Source of the DNA: Bacillus carboniphilus
Lineage (GTDB): Bacteria > Bacillota > Bacilli > Bacillales > JC228
Assembly (NCBI RefSeq): GCF_039522365.1
Contig: NZ_BAAADJ010000014.1
Location: forward strand, 114,010 to 178,009
Length of the DNA: 64,000 nucleotides
Direction of reading: 5' to 3'
Positions 1-8,601 of the stretch are shown here, in pieces. Both the position numbers and the translations under genes were made by a program. How positions within the stretch are numbered: the first letter of the stretch is position 1; every line of letters begins with the position of its first letter. The notes under the pieces are model-generated. The model was not told the origin of the DNA. It saw only the letters and a program-made list of their open reading frames with translations, and searched no databases.

Positions 1-337
1 TGTTGCCATTTGGATTATGATTTTCTATATAACCATTTCCGGTTGCTTCTTCCCAAGTATGGTCGGGATGGTTGGGATCAAAATCAACAATCAGTCCCGT
101 CATAGACCCAACAATTTTTCCATCAATCTCTACACACAAAGCGCCTTCAGGGAACAGTGAGATATGATTTTGTAATTGATCTTTATTCCACCAAAGGTCT
201 GACGGAAATGGTGGTGGAAAAGCTTCTTGCTGAACATCAATCAATCCCTCAAAGTCTGTTTCATTATACTGGCGAATAGTTGCCTTTTGATTGGTGTTTC
301 CATTCCAAACATAGATCTGTTTATGATAGGTCAACAT
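1..337 (-). CDS. GNAT-family N-acetyltransferase, N-terminal part
   Basis: The first 112 codons of a minus-strand gene that runs off the left edge. The ATG at 337 is preceded by GGAGGTG at good spacing. The translation contains the pattern of a GNAT domain start: an IRQYNETDFEGL segment (first strand and helix), then a strand pair with VEIDGKIVGSM followed by LIVDFDP. The acetyl-CoA binding motif (V..YRG.GIG type) would lie beyond the window. It is divergent from the ykwC-like gene. The substrate is unknown; the family assignment is from pattern recognition only. Confidence 0.7.
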   Translation of the reverse strand, partial: MLTYHKQIYVWNGNTNQKATIRQYNETDFEGLIDVQQEAFPPPFPSDLWWNKDQLQNHISLFPEGALCVEIDGKIVGSMTGLIVDFDPNHPDHTWEEATGNGYIENHNPNGN

Positions 338-466
338 GTACACCTCCAATATATTTCGTAAAAGGAAATATCGATAAAATATGGTAAACTAAGGCTATCA
401 ATAGATTTATTCTCTCATGAAAGAAAAATGGTTTCTAGAATTTAATCCAGGAAAGAGGAGAAAAAA

Positions 467-1330
467 ATGAAAAGAATCGGATTTATTGGTCTTGGTGTAA
501 TGGGACAAAGTATGGCTAGTCACTTATTAGGGAAGTTTGGCCAACTTAATATTTATACACGAACAAATGAAAAAGCAAATTTATTGATTGAAAACGGAGC
601 GGTTTGGTGTTCTTCACCTGCTAAAGTTACCCAAAATAGTGATGTCATAATAACGATGGTGGGTTATCCAACCGATGTTGAGTCCGTTTACTTTGGAGAA
701 GATGGAATTTTAGCACACGCAAGTAATGGTTCTTTATTTATTGATATGACCACTTCAAAGCCAGAATTGGCAAGCAAAATTTACGAGGCAGCTAAAGTAG
801 CAGGACATGACTCTCTTGATGCACCTGTTTCAGGAGGAGATGTAGGTGCTAAGCAAGGGACATTATCCATTATGGTAGGTGGTGACCAAGATACATATGA
901 AAAAGCTCTTCCAATCCTAGAATGTATGGGGCAAAATATTGTGCATCAAGGGCCAGCTGGTGCAGGTCAACATACGAAAATGTGTAATCAAATTGCAATC
1001 GCTACAAATATGATTGGGGTCTGTGAAGCGTTAGTCTATGCTAAAAAAGCAGGCTTAGACGAAGAAACAGTATTAAAAAGTATCACAGGTGGGGCAGCAG
1101 GAAGCTGGTCATTGTCAAACTTGGCACCAAGAATGCTCGCAGGAAATTTTGAACCTGGATTTTATATGAAGCATTTTATTAAAGATATGGGGATTGCCAT
1201 TGAAGAGGCAAAACGGATGGGGCTAACTCTTCCTGGGCTTACGCTAGCCGAAGAAATGTATCAATCACTGGCCGAAAAGGGACTAGGGGATAAAGGAACT
1301 CAAGCACTGTACCATTATTGGGGCGAATAG
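467..1330 (+). CDS. ykwC: beta-hydroxyacid dehydrogenase family protein (YkwC-like)
   Basis: A 287-residue NAD(P)-dependent dehydrogenase of the 3-hydroxyisobutyrate/6-phosphogluconate family. The N-terminal Rossmann motif GLGVMG (residues 8-13), the substrate motif DAPVSGG and the catalytic lysine K171 in GQHTKMCNQ are all present; the helical C-terminal domain is complete. The start is supported by GAAAGAGGAG upstream. The exact substrate is not predictable; 2-hydroxy-3-oxopropionate or 3-hydroxyisobutyrate reductase activity is typical of the family. In B. subtilis the homologue ykwC also lies next to patA, which supports the name. Confidence 0.85.
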   Translation: MKRIGFIGLGVMGQSMASHLLGKFGQLNIYTRTNEKANLLIENGAVWCSSPAKVTQNSDVIITMVGYPTDVESVYFGEDGILAHASNGSLFIDMTTSKPELASKIYEAAKVAGHDSLDAPVSGGDVGAKQGTLSIMVGGDQDTYEKALPILECMGQNIVHQGPAGAGQHTKMCNQIAIATNMIGVCEALVYAKKAGLDEETVLKSITGGAAGSWSLSNLAPRMLAGNFEPGFYMKHFIKDMGIAIEEAKRMGLTLPGLTLAEEMYQSLAEKGLGDKGTQALYHYWGE

Positions 1331-1394
1331 CTGCCAAATCTTTATAGGGATAGTGAAGCGATCCTTTCGCACAATAAGTGTAGGAGGGATCACG

Positions 1395-1571
1395 ATGGCA
1401 AAACGAGATAAGAAAAATGACCCACAGCAAAAAAATAAAAAAGGGTTTGACTCTGAAGTAAGAGATACAGAATTCTCTAAGGAAATCGGGAGCGCAAGAG
1501 CTAACGAACTTCACAAAGAGAAGGCAAAAAAGCAACGAGCTGCAAAACGAAAAAATGGGAATTTATCATAA
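1395..1571 (+). CDS. small basic hydrophilic protein
   Basis: A 58-residue protein, almost one third lysine or arginine, no hydrophobic segment, preceded by TAGGAGGGATCACG before the ATG. The composition and a DSEVRDTEFSKEI segment recall small sporulation-associated Bacillus proteins of the YfhD/Ssp kind, but I do not recognise a specific family. A strong terminator follows directly. The function is unknown; expression late in sporulation is only a guess. Confidence 0.6.
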   Translation: MAKRDKKNDPQQKNKKGFDSEVRDTEFSKEIGSARANELHKEKAKKQRAAKRKNGNLS

Positions 1572-1576
1572 AAAAA

Positions 1577-1609
1577 GAGCGCTGAGTCATTCAGCGCTTT
1601 ATTTTTATT
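1577..1609. terminator. bidirectional terminator between the small basic gene and patA
   Basis: Stem AGCGCTGA / TCAGCGCT (1578-1585 with 1591-1598) with a five-base loop. Runs rich in T follow on the plus strand (TTATTTTTATTT) and on the minus strand (CTTTTTTTAT), so it can serve both convergent genes. Confidence 0.85.
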
Positions 1610-2753
1610 TGCTTAAATATTTACGAATTCCATTTAGACCTTTTTCTAGTTGTTCCATCGAGCACGCATAAGACATTCGAAAGTATCCTTCACCTAAGTC
1701 AGAAAATGCATCACCCGGGACAACGGCAACCTTTTGCTGCTGAAGGAGATTTGTAGCAAATTGAAAGGATGGTTCACCATTTGGTATAGGAACGAGAAAA
1801 TAGAACGCACCATCAGGCTGCACTACATTGAGCCCCATGGAAAGGAGCTCATTATGGCAGTAATCTCTTCTCTTTTTGTATTCATCCCTCATCGGCAGTG
1901 CATCATCTATTCCTTCAGTTAATGCCTCCAGTGCAGCCATTTGTGAGATGGAAGTTGCACAACTAACACCATATTGATGAACCTTTAAGATATGTTGGGT
2001 AGTGTCTTTAGGACCAAAGAGTAAACCAATTCTCCAACCTGTCATAGCATGAGATTTTGACAATCCATTGATGACAAGGGTTTGTTCTTTTATGAACTCT
2101 GCAATGGAAACATGCTTACGATCGTAGGTAAGTTCGCTATATATCTCATCAGCTAAGACCCAAATATTTTTTCCTTTTAACAGATTTGCAATATCTTGTA
2201 GTTCTTCTTCAGACAAGCTCACTCCTGTTGGGTTAGACGGGTAAGGAAGAATAATACATTTTGTTTTATCAGATAAATAAGTTTGAATGACTTCAGCGGT
2301 TAACTTAAACCCATTTTGCCTCACATCCGCATGTACAGGTTTTCCTCCGCTTAACGTAATAAGCGGCTCATATCCTGGGTAAACAGGACCAGGCAATATA
2401 ACCTCGTCTCCTGGTTGCAAAATTGTCCTTAGGCTAATATCAATCGCTTCACTCGCACCCACCGTCACAATCACTTCATCGTCTTGATAGGCTAGATTAT
2501 ATTTTTTTTGTACATATGCACAGGCTGCTCTTCTAACATCCAATCGACCTGCATTATGTGTGTACGTTGTAATGTTGTTATGTATGGCTTGAATGGCAGC
2601 TTCTTTAACATGTTCTGGTGTAGGGAAATCTGGAACTCCAATTGTTAGGGAGATGACATCATCATATTCAGAAACTAAGTTAAAAAATTTGCGGATTCCT
2701 GATATTTGTAAGCTTGTAACTTGTTCATTTAAGAACGATTCCAAGGTGAACAT
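1605..2753 (-). CDS. patA: aminotransferase A (class I/II PLP aminotransferase)
   Basis: A 382-residue fold-type I aminotransferase, full length. NPTG (174-177), ADEIYSELTY (201-210) and the Schiff-base lysine K233 in SKSHAMTGWR are all in place. In B. subtilis PatA is thought to act as N-acetyl-diaminopimelate aminotransferase in lysine synthesis, which fits dapH and dapL being 40 kb downstream in the same conserved gene order. The start ATG is preceded by GGAAGG. It stands alone between the ykwC side and the anaerobic island, and is the last conserved gene before the island begins. Confidence 0.9.
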   Translation of the reverse strand: MFTLESFLNEQVTSLQISGIRKFFNLVSEYDDVISLTIGVPDFPTPEHVKEAAIQAIHNNITTYTHNAGRLDVRRAACAYVQKKYNLAYQDDEVIVTVGASEAIDISLRTILQPGDEVILPGPVYPGYEPLITLSGGKPVHADVRQNGFKLTAEVIQTYLSDKTKCIILPYPSNPTGVSLSEEELQDIANLLKGKNIWVLADEIYSELTYDRKHVSIAEFIKEQTLVINGLSKSHAMTGWRIGLLFGPKDTTQHILKVHQYGVSCATSISQMAALEALTEGIDDALPMRDEYKKRRDYCHNELLSMGLNVVQPDGAFYFLVPIPNGEPSFQFATNLLQQQKVAVVPGDAFSDLGEGYFRMSYACSMEQLEKGLNGIRKYLSK

Positions 2754-2850
2754 CCTTCCATTTTATGTTGTTATCTCATTTTAACTGAATCGGATAAGAG
2801 TTGTCTAAGACTTAATTTTCTTTTTCATTATGGGCAAACATTATAGGGGG

Positions 2851-3001
2851 TGACTAGTTCCCGTTTTGTTCAGAACAGAGTCGAAACGGTCACTAATAGG
2901 CGTGACTAGTGCCCGTTTTGTTTAGAACAGAGTCGAAACGGTCACTATAGAACGACTAGTGCCCATTCCACCACGAACTGAGTTCAAACGATTACTACAG
3001 G
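2851..3001. repeat. three tandem degenerate 52-bp repeats
   Basis: Three head-to-tail copies begin at about 2851, 2903 and 2954, each starting TGACTAGT(T/G)CCCG and continuing to GAACAGAGTCGAAACGGTCACTA. The first two differ at only a few positions, the third is more diverged. They occupy the 403-base gap between patA and the small gene at 3157, which otherwise holds no gene I can support. No open frame spans them. The function is unknown. Confidence 0.8.
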
Positions 3002-3156
3002 CTTCCACTATTGTCCACTTCAGCTCTCATTCCAGTAAACCTCCAATAAACTAACCCCTGGTAAAATCCGGAGAAAAATACTACAAAAAAACAAACATAG
3101 TTTTTAACACGATTACGAAAGGTAAACATAAGACCCATAAAAAGGAGTTTTACAAC

Positions 3157-3303
3157 ATGCGCAAAAAAGAGGATACGCATTTTAAATTGAGCTATGAGTC
3201 CGATGGGGAAATGGGAAAAAAGCAATCATCGAAATCTGACCAAAGCTCCTCAAAGGAACAGGATGAAAATATGTTTTTTAACATCACACAGGATAGTGAA
3301 TAG
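3157..3303 (+). CDS. small hydrophilic protein, unknown function
   Basis: A 48-residue charged, serine-rich protein with no membrane segment (starts MRKKEDTHFKLSYESDGEMG). AAAAGGAG stands seven bases before the ATG and a terminator follows the stop codon, so it looks like a complete single-gene unit. Not recognised. It lies exactly at the left border of the anaerobic island, so it could belong to either side. Confidence 0.6.
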   Translation: MRKKEDTHFKLSYESDGEMGKKQSSKSDQSSSKEQDENMFFNITQDSE

Positions 3304-3315
3304 AAATGTCTAATT

Positions 3316-3363
3316 GGCTGGATTTCCTGAATCATGGGATTGGGGAAAACCAGTCTTTTTTTT
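3316..3363 (+). terminator. terminator of the 48-residue gene
   Basis: Imperfect stem GGCTGGATTTCC (3316-3327) with GGAAAACCAGTC (3344-3355), then eight T residues. Confidence 0.75.
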
Positions 3364-3416
3364 GATTAAACATCATAGATAAAACAAGAGGGGTTATTTC
3401 ATCATGAAACAAACTG

Positions 3417-3466
3417 TGTGATAAATGTCACATCTTAATATAAGCTTCATTTCTATAATGGGGATT
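3417..3466 (+). promoter_or_regulatory. Fnr-dependent promoter of the molybdenum cofactor operon
   Basis: A perfect Fnr box, TGTGATAAATGTCACA (3417-3432, centre 3424.5), lies upstream of a consensus -10 hexamer TATAAT (3454-3459). The implied start is about 3466, which puts the box centre at -41.5, the class II activator position known for Bacillus Fnr. No good -35 hexamer is present, as expected for an activator-dependent promoter. Confidence 0.85.
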
Positions 3467-3495
3467 ACGTAGACAAGGGAAATGATGAGGTGATT

Positions 3496-4014
3496 ATGTT
3501 GAGCAGTGAATGGGGTCATTTTAATGAACAAATGCGAGCCAAAATGATAGATGTAACAGATAAAAGGATAACAGATCGAGTGGCTGTTGCTAAAAGTCAT
3601 ATTACGATGTCAATAGATACGATGGCTAAAATAAAGAATCATCAGATTGGAAAAGGCGATGTATTAGGGGTGGCACAAATTGCTGGTGTGATGGCAGCCA
3701 AAAAGACATCCGAATGGATCCCTATGTGCCACCCACTTGACTTATCTGGAATTGACCTGAAATTTCAAGAGATTTCTGAGCATGAAATAGAAATTGAAGC
3801 AACGGTCAAAACAACAGGGAAAACGGGTGTTGAAATGGAAGCTCTGACTGCAGTAAGTGCCGCTGCTTTAACGATTTATGATATGTGTAAAGCTATCGAC
3901 AAAGATATGGTGATTGGACCGACCTATTTGCAGAGTAAAACTGGTGGTAAAAGTGGTAAGTATGTTAGAAAGCTCACACCTGAAACGAATGGAGCTTCCA
4001 TATGTGGAGAGTAG
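3496..4014 (+). CDS. moaC: cyclic pyranopterin monophosphate synthase
   Basis: MoaC acts with MoaA to make cyclic pyranopterin monophosphate, the first intermediate of molybdenum cofactor synthesis. About 172 residues; the family motifs [16 protein letters not shown] and [10 protein letters not shown], and a C-terminal [10 protein letters not shown], are present. ATG at 3496 and TTG at 3499 are both possible starts; the GAGGTG at 3488 spaces slightly better to TTG. First gene of an eleven-gene operon; its end overlaps mogA by 13 bases. The Fnr box upstream implies induction when oxygen is lacking. Confidence 0.93.
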   Translation: MLSSEWGHFNEQMRAKMIDVTDKRITDRVAVAKSHITMSIDTMAKIKNHQIGKGDVLGVAQIAGVMAAKKTSEWIPMCHPLDLSGIDLKFQEISEHEIEIEATVKTTGKTGVEMEALTAVSAAALTIYDMCKAIDKDMVIGPTYLQSKTGGKSGKYVRKLTPETNGASICGE

Positions 4015-4481
4015 CCATTGTCACCATAAGTGATAAAGGTTCCAAAGGAGAAAGAAAAGATGAAAGTGGCCCTCTCTTAGCACAGTTAGCTAAGGAAATC
4101 AGAGGAGATATTGTTTCAACTCTAATTATCCCAGATGATTTCAACCAAATAGAAGAAAGTCTAATTTCATTAGCAGATCATTCGAAGTGCGACCTTATCT
4201 TAACGACAGGTGGAACTGGATTGGCAGAGCGAGATATAACGCCAGAAGCAACGAAAACAGTTATTGAAAGGGAGGTTCCTGGTATTCCTGAAGCAATGCG
4301 GATGGTCGCCTTTCCTAGAACGAATTTTTCTATCCTTTCTCGTGCCGTTGCAGGGATTAGAGGAAAAACGCTCATCATTAACTTTCCAGGAAGTACGAAA
4401 GCTGTGAAAGAATGCTTTTCAATTATAAAGCCTATACTTCCTCATAGTCTGGATTTATTAAGGGGAAAGACAAAGCATTAA
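4002..4481 (+). CDS. moaB: molybdopterin adenylyltransferase, MogA/MoaB family
   Basis: A 159-residue MogA/MoaB protein. The start of the fold ([11 protein letters not shown]), the nucleotide/pterin loop [12 protein letters not shown] and the PGSTKAV segment are diagnostic. It adenylates molybdopterin before molybdenum insertion by MoeA. It overlaps moaC and is followed six bases later by moeA, so the genes are translationally linked. B. subtilis calls its homologue moaB; mogA would be equally fitting. Confidence 0.88.
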   Translation: MWRVAIVTISDKGSKGERKDESGPLLAQLAKEIRGDIVSTLIIPDDFNQIEESLISLADHSKCDLILTTGGTGLAERDITPEATKTVIEREVPGIPEAMRMVAFPRTNFSILSRAVAGIRGKTLIINFPGSTKAVKECFSIIKPILPHSLDLLRGKTKH

Positions 4482-4511
4482 ATCAAGATGAACAATTGGG
4501 GGAAACAAACC

Positions 4512-5750
4512 ATGAGATTTAACCGACAACCCATAACGGTTGAAGATGCACAAAGAAAAATCGTTCCATTCATACAACCAAAAGAAGCAGAATGGGTGAG
4601 CCTTATAGATAGTGAGGGACGACGACTAGCTGAATCAATAGACGCTCCTCATCCTGTGCCAAACTTTAGACGTTCAGGAATGGATGGTTTTGCTGTTTGC
4701 TCTAAGGATACAATAGCAGGTCAGCGAATGCAGCTTTTAGTGGTGGAAGAAATCGCATGTGGTGATGTAGCATCTAAAACGGTTGTTCAGGGGACATGTT
4801 CTCGAATTATGACAGGTGCTGCTCTTCCGGAAGGGGCAGATGCTGTCATTAAATTAGAAGATACCGAAACGGTCATTGATGGACAGCAAACCTATACCGT
4901 AATAAAGAAAGCTGTTTCCAAAGGTGAGAACGTAACCGAAAGAGGGGCTGAAATTAAAGAAGGTACACCAATATTAGAGGTTGGAAGAAGAGTGGGAGTT
5001 GGTGAGCAAGCCTTGCTTGCCACTTTTGGTTTTCCAAAGGTCAGGGTGTTCAAGCAACCAACTGTCGCTATCCTCTCAACGGGTTCTGAACTCCTTCAAG
5101 TCGATGAGGAGTTACAGCCAGGAAAAATTCGTAATAGTAATAGCTACATGCTTGCTGTTCAGGTGAAAAATGCGGGAGCTAAGGTGGTTGTAATGGATCA
5201 AGTTCCCGATGAAATCAGCGTTGCAAAAGAAAAAATTTTAAAAGCATTTGAAAAAGTCGATGTTGTCATCACGACCGGTGGTGTTTCGGTTGGCGATTAC
5301 GACATATTAGTGGATATCTTCCGTAATTGGGATGGAGAAATGCTTTTTAATAAATTAAAAATGCGTCCAGGAAGTCCAACTACAGTTGGTGTTCGAAACA
5401 ACCAATTTTTATTTGCTCTATCCGGAAACCCAGGTGCTTGTTTTGCTGGATTTGAATTATTTGTACGACCAGTCTTGTGGGGGATGCAAGGAAAGCCAGA
5501 TTACTACTTACCAGAATTTAAGGCTTATCTCGCAGTTGATTTTCAAAATATGGGGTCATTTCCCCGATTTGTTCGAGGAGAAGTTTGGGTTGAAGATGGA
5601 AAGGTCTACGTTTCACCGATTGGTGTTGACCAGTCAAGTGTCGTCGTTTCAATCAAAGATACCGAAGTTCTGATCAAGATTCCTCCTGGAAAAATAGAGT
5701 TGAAGTCCGGTCAATTGGTTGACGTTATGAAATTGAATGTACACGAGTAA
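4512..5750 (+). CDS. moeA: molybdopterin molybdenumtransferase
   Basis: MoeA inserts molybdate into adenylated molybdopterin. 412 residues, full length: N-terminal RSGMDGFAV segment, central TTGGVSVGDYD motif shared with MogA, and SGNPGACF. I prefer ATG 4512 (GGGGGA nine bases upstream) over ATG 4488, which has no binding site. Fourth-domain end GQLVDVMKLN is intact. In the middle of the cofactor operon. Confidence 0.92.
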   Translation: MRFNRQPITVEDAQRKIVPFIQPKEAEWVSLIDSEGRRLAESIDAPHPVPNFRRSGMDGFAVCSKDTIAGQRMQLLVVEEIACGDVASKTVVQGTCSRIMTGAALPEGADAVIKLEDTETVIDGQQTYTVIKKAVSKGENVTERGAEIKEGTPILEVGRRVGVGEQALLATFGFPKVRVFKQPTVAILSTGSELLQVDEELQPGKIRNSNSYMLAVQVKNAGAKVVVMDQVPDEISVAKEKILKAFEKVDVVITTGGVSVGDYDILVDIFRNWDGEMLFNKLKMRPGSPTTVGVRNNQFLFALSGNPGACFAGFELFVRPVLWGMQGKPDYYLPEFKAYLAVDFQNMGSFPRFVRGEVWVEDGKVYVSPIGVDQSSVVVSIKDTEVLIKIPPGKIELKSGQLVDVMKLNVHE

Positions 5751-5762
5751 GAGGTGATTAAC

Positions 5763-6230
5763 ATGAAAGGCCATTTTAACATAACTGAGGAACCGATTCA
5801 GATTGAATCGGTCGTTCGTCAAGTCATACATCCGAATGCAGGAGCAGTTAATACATTTATCGGGACAGTTAGAGAACTCACTCATGGGAAAAAGACGCTT
5901 TATTTACAATATGAAGCCTACGTCACAATGGCTGAAAAAAAATTAGGTGAAATTGGCGACGAAATAAAGAAAAAATACCCCGATAGTAGGGTAGCCATAA
6001 CACATAGAATTGGAAGGTTAGAAATTACGGATATTGCTGTTGTCATAGCAGTTTCTACTCCCCACCGAGCTGAATCCTATGAAGCAAGTCGGTATGCAAT
6101 AGAACGATTAAAAGAAATTGTCCCCATTTGGAAAAAAGAGCATTGGGAAGATGGAGAGAAGTGGATTGGAAATCAAAAAGAAACGGTTGCGTACGTTAGT
6201 GGGGAACCAAGAGGTGAGATAGAGTGGTAG
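5763..6230 (+). CDS. moaE: molybdopterin synthase catalytic subunit
   Basis: MoaE, 155 residues, joins two MoaD thiocarboxylate sulfurs to cyclic pyranopterin monophosphate. Key segments are NTFIGTVRE, LQYEAYVTMAEKKL, ITHRIGRLEI and the active-site region PIWKKEHWEDGEKWIGN with its lysines. GAGGTGATTAAC precedes the ATG. The last seven bases overlap moaD, whose product is its partner in the heterotetramer. Confidence 0.93.
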   Translation: MKGHFNITEEPIQIESVVRQVIHPNAGAVNTFIGTVRELTHGKKTLYLQYEAYVTMAEKKLGEIGDEIKKKYPDSRVAITHRIGRLEITDIAVVIAVSTPHRAESYEASRYAIERLKEIVPIWKKEHWEDGEKWIGNQKETVAYVSGEPRGEIEW

Positions 6231-6457
6231 AGTTATTATTTTTTGCAAATCTAAAAGAGAAGCTTGGAACTGGGACCATTCAATGGATGGAGACGCCCAT
6301 TACTGTATCTGAATTAAAAAAACAGCTAGAAACCCAATACTCCCTTACGAACTTGGATTCTGTCATGATTGCAATCAATGCAGAGTTTGCAGAAAACCAT
6401 GAAATCATCAAATCTGGTGACCAAGTTGCTTTCATAGAACCAGTAAGTGGTGGATGA
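6224..6457 (+). CDS. moaD: molybdopterin synthase sulfur carrier subunit
   Basis: MoaD, 77 residues, ubiquitin-like fold, ending in the obligatory Gly-Gly (VSGG) that MoeB adenylates and that then carries the thiocarboxylate. GTG start inside the end of moaE with GAGGTG seven bases upstream. Forms the synthase with MoaE. Small but fully conserved in length. Confidence 0.92.
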   Translation: MVELLFFANLKEKLGTGTIQWMETPITVSELKKQLETQYSLTNLDSVMIAINAEFAENHEIIKSGDQVAFIEPVSGG

Positions 6458-6490
6458 GTGAACATCAAGTCAGGAAGGAATGGATGAAAG

Positions 6491-7516
6491 GTGAGTCAAC
6501 GTTATTCAAGGCAGATTCTATTTAAACCCATTGGAGAAGACGGACAACAGAGGCTCATGGAAAGTAGTGTTTTAATTGTGGGAGCGGGAGCATTAGGAAC
6601 CTCAACTGCAGAGATGCTTGTTCGTGCAGGGGTTGGTCATATAACCATCGTTGACCGAGACTATGTGGAATGGAGTAATCTTCAACGCCAACAACTCTAT
6701 ACCGAACGAGATGCAGCTCAAGGGACACCCAAAGCAACAGCCGCGTTGAAAGCCTTGTCCTGTATAAATAGTGAAGTTAAGTTAAAAAGCCATGTTGGAG
6801 ACTTTGTTGACTTTATCTCTCATCAATCTATTGAGAATTACAATCTAATGATAGATGCCACTGATAATTTTGAAACGAGGTTTATTCTTAACGACTTGTC
6901 TCATCGATATAATATTCCTTGGATTTATGGTGGGGCTGTGGGAAGTACGGGAACTACATACACTGTCATTCCAGGGGAAACACCGTGCCTTTCCTGTTTG
7001 GTCAAATCAATCCCTGTCATGAATCAAACGTGTGATACGGTAGGGGTGATTCCACCAACGATTCAATGGGTGACGTCCAATCAAGTAACAGAGGCATTAA
7101 AATGGTTAACTGGCCATAGACAAAAAATGCGAACATCCCTTTTATATGCCGATTTGTGGGACTGTCAGTTTACTTCAATCAACGTGAATAAAGCTAAAAA
7201 AACAAACTGCCCTACTTGTGGTGATAACCCGACATTCCCGTATCTAGAAAAGAGTTCATATTCGCACATCCATATATTATGTGGAAGGGATACGGTTCAA
7301 ATCAGACCGAAAGAAGGCCAAACCTTTAATAAAGATGAAGTCTTAAAAAGGCTTTTAGAGGTATCCAATAAAGTGAAGTCTAATGATCTATTGATTCATG
7401 CTCATTTAGATGAGAATCGAAGAATTGTTGTTTTTGAGGATGGAAGAGTCCTGCTGCATGGAATGTCTACTATTGCAGAAGCACAAGCCACGTATGATCG
7501 ATACGTTCGTTGTTAA
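6491..7516 (+). CDS. moeB: MoaD-adenylating enzyme (MoeB/ThiF family)
   Basis: A 341-residue E1-like adenylyltransferase. The ATP loop GAGALGT, the catalytic arginine region NLQRQQLY, DATDNFETR and two CxxC zinc pairs (CLSC and CPTC) are visible. It activates the MoaD C-terminus. It is longer than minimal MoeB, with about 85 residues after the second zinc pair (IHILCGRDTVQIRP onward) resembling the sulfur-carrier-interacting extension found in Bacillus MoeB. GTG start; AGGAAGGA lies about 13 bases upstream, slightly long spacing. Confidence 0.88.
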   Translation: MSQRYSRQILFKPIGEDGQQRLMESSVLIVGAGALGTSTAEMLVRAGVGHITIVDRDYVEWSNLQRQQLYTERDAAQGTPKATAALKALSCINSEVKLKSHVGDFVDFISHQSIENYNLMIDATDNFETRFILNDLSHRYNIPWIYGGAVGSTGTTYTVIPGETPCLSCLVKSIPVMNQTCDTVGVIPPTIQWVTSNQVTEALKWLTGHRQKMRTSLLYADLWDCQFTSINVNKAKKTNCPTCGDNPTFPYLEKSSYSHIHILCGRDTVQIRPKEGQTFNKDEVLKRLLEVSNKVKSNDLLIHAHLDENRRIVVFEDGRVLLHGMSTIAEAQATYDRYVRC

Positions 7517-7558
7517 AGCGTCATTCTCGAATAGAGAAAAAGATAAAGGAGTGGGAAT

Positions 7559-8590
7559 ATGCAAGGGGAAAACCATAAGGCAGTCGTGGATCAATTAAAA
7601 CGCCCGCTTCAAGACTTGCGAATTTCTGTAACGGACCGTTGTAATTTTCGATGCGTGTATTGTATGCCATCTGAGATTTTTGGACCTGACTATCCGTTTT
7701 TAAAAGAGAAAATGTTACTTAATAATCAAGAAATCGTACAGGTTGCGAAGTCGTTTTCACAGTTAGGCGTTAACAAAATAAGAATTACAGGTGGAGAACC
7801 CCTGATGAGGAAAGACCTAACACAACTTGTTGGTGCCCTTTCCAAAATCGAGGGTATAACAGATATAGCGATGACCACTAATGGAAGTTTATTAAGAAGT
7901 AAGGCAAAAGAATTAAAGATGAGTGGTCTAAATCGGGTGACCGTAAGCCTCGATTCTTTAAATGATGAAACATTTGGCCAAATCAATGGAAGAGGCTTCA
8001 AAGTTCAAACTGTCTTAAAGGGGATAGAGGCTGCCAAAGAAGCTGGTTTAGAAGTGAAGGTAAATATGCTTGTTAAACGTGGAGTAAATGAAGACGAGGT
8101 CATCCCAATGGCTCGGTACTTCCAGGGGAGTGGCCATGTCCTACGCTTTATAGAATTCATGGATGTAGGAAACACAAATGGTTGGAAAATGGATGATGTT
8201 GTTACAAGGAAGCAAATTCTCAACCTTCTGCAACAGGAATTTTCACTAAAACCTATAGACGCTAATTACTTTGGAGAGGTAGCCACAAGGTATGTAAATG
8301 AAGATACCGGAGATGAAATAGGAATTATTTCTTCTATTTCTGGGCCATTTTGTTCTTCATGTACCCGTGCAAGGCTTTCCGCAGATGGGAAGATTTATAC
8401 GTGTTTATTTGCCACAAAAGGGACAGATTTAAGAGGGCCAATGCGTAACGGTGCAACGGAAGCTGATATTTTAAAAATAATAGAGCAAACCTGGGAAAAT
8501 AGGGTCGATCAGTATTCGGCGTTAAGAACGAAAGAGACTGTTGCTGCTAGAAGTAAAGAAAAAATCGAGATGTCTTATATCGGTGGATAG
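7559..8590 (+). CDS. moaA: GTP 3',8-cyclase (radical SAM)
   Basis: MoaA, 343 residues. The radical SAM cluster ligands are C28, C32 and C35 (CNFRCVYC), TGGEPL binds SAM, and the second cluster motif is GPFCSSCTRARLSADG with a later cysteine in YTCLF. The protein ends in Gly-Gly, which in MoaA enters the active site. Strong AAGGAG before the ATG. Makes the 3',8-cyclo-GTP intermediate used by MoaC. Confidence 0.94.
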   Translation: MQGENHKAVVDQLKRPLQDLRISVTDRCNFRCVYCMPSEIFGPDYPFLKEKMLLNNQEIVQVAKSFSQLGVNKIRITGGEPLMRKDLTQLVGALSKIEGITDIAMTTNGSLLRSKAKELKMSGLNRVTVSLDSLNDETFGQINGRGFKVQTVLKGIEAAKEAGLEVKVNMLVKRGVNEDEVIPMARYFQGSGHVLRFIEFMDVGNTNGWKMDDVVTRKQILNLLQQEFSLKPIDANYFGEVATRYVNEDTGDEIGIISSISGPFCSSCTRARLSADGKIYTCLFATKGTDLRGPMRNGATEADILKIIEQTWENRVDQYSALRTKETVAARSKEKIEMSYIGG

Positions 8591-8601
8591 AGGGTTTGAC
8601 G

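Noticed and set aside
1239..1535. 98-codon minus-strand frame under ykwC and the small basic gene
   Set aside because: Antisense to two well-supported genes; no binding site.
3364..3495. Molybdenum cofactor riboswitch upstream of moaC
   Set aside because: The leader after the predicted start is only about 30 bases and no conserved fold is visible.
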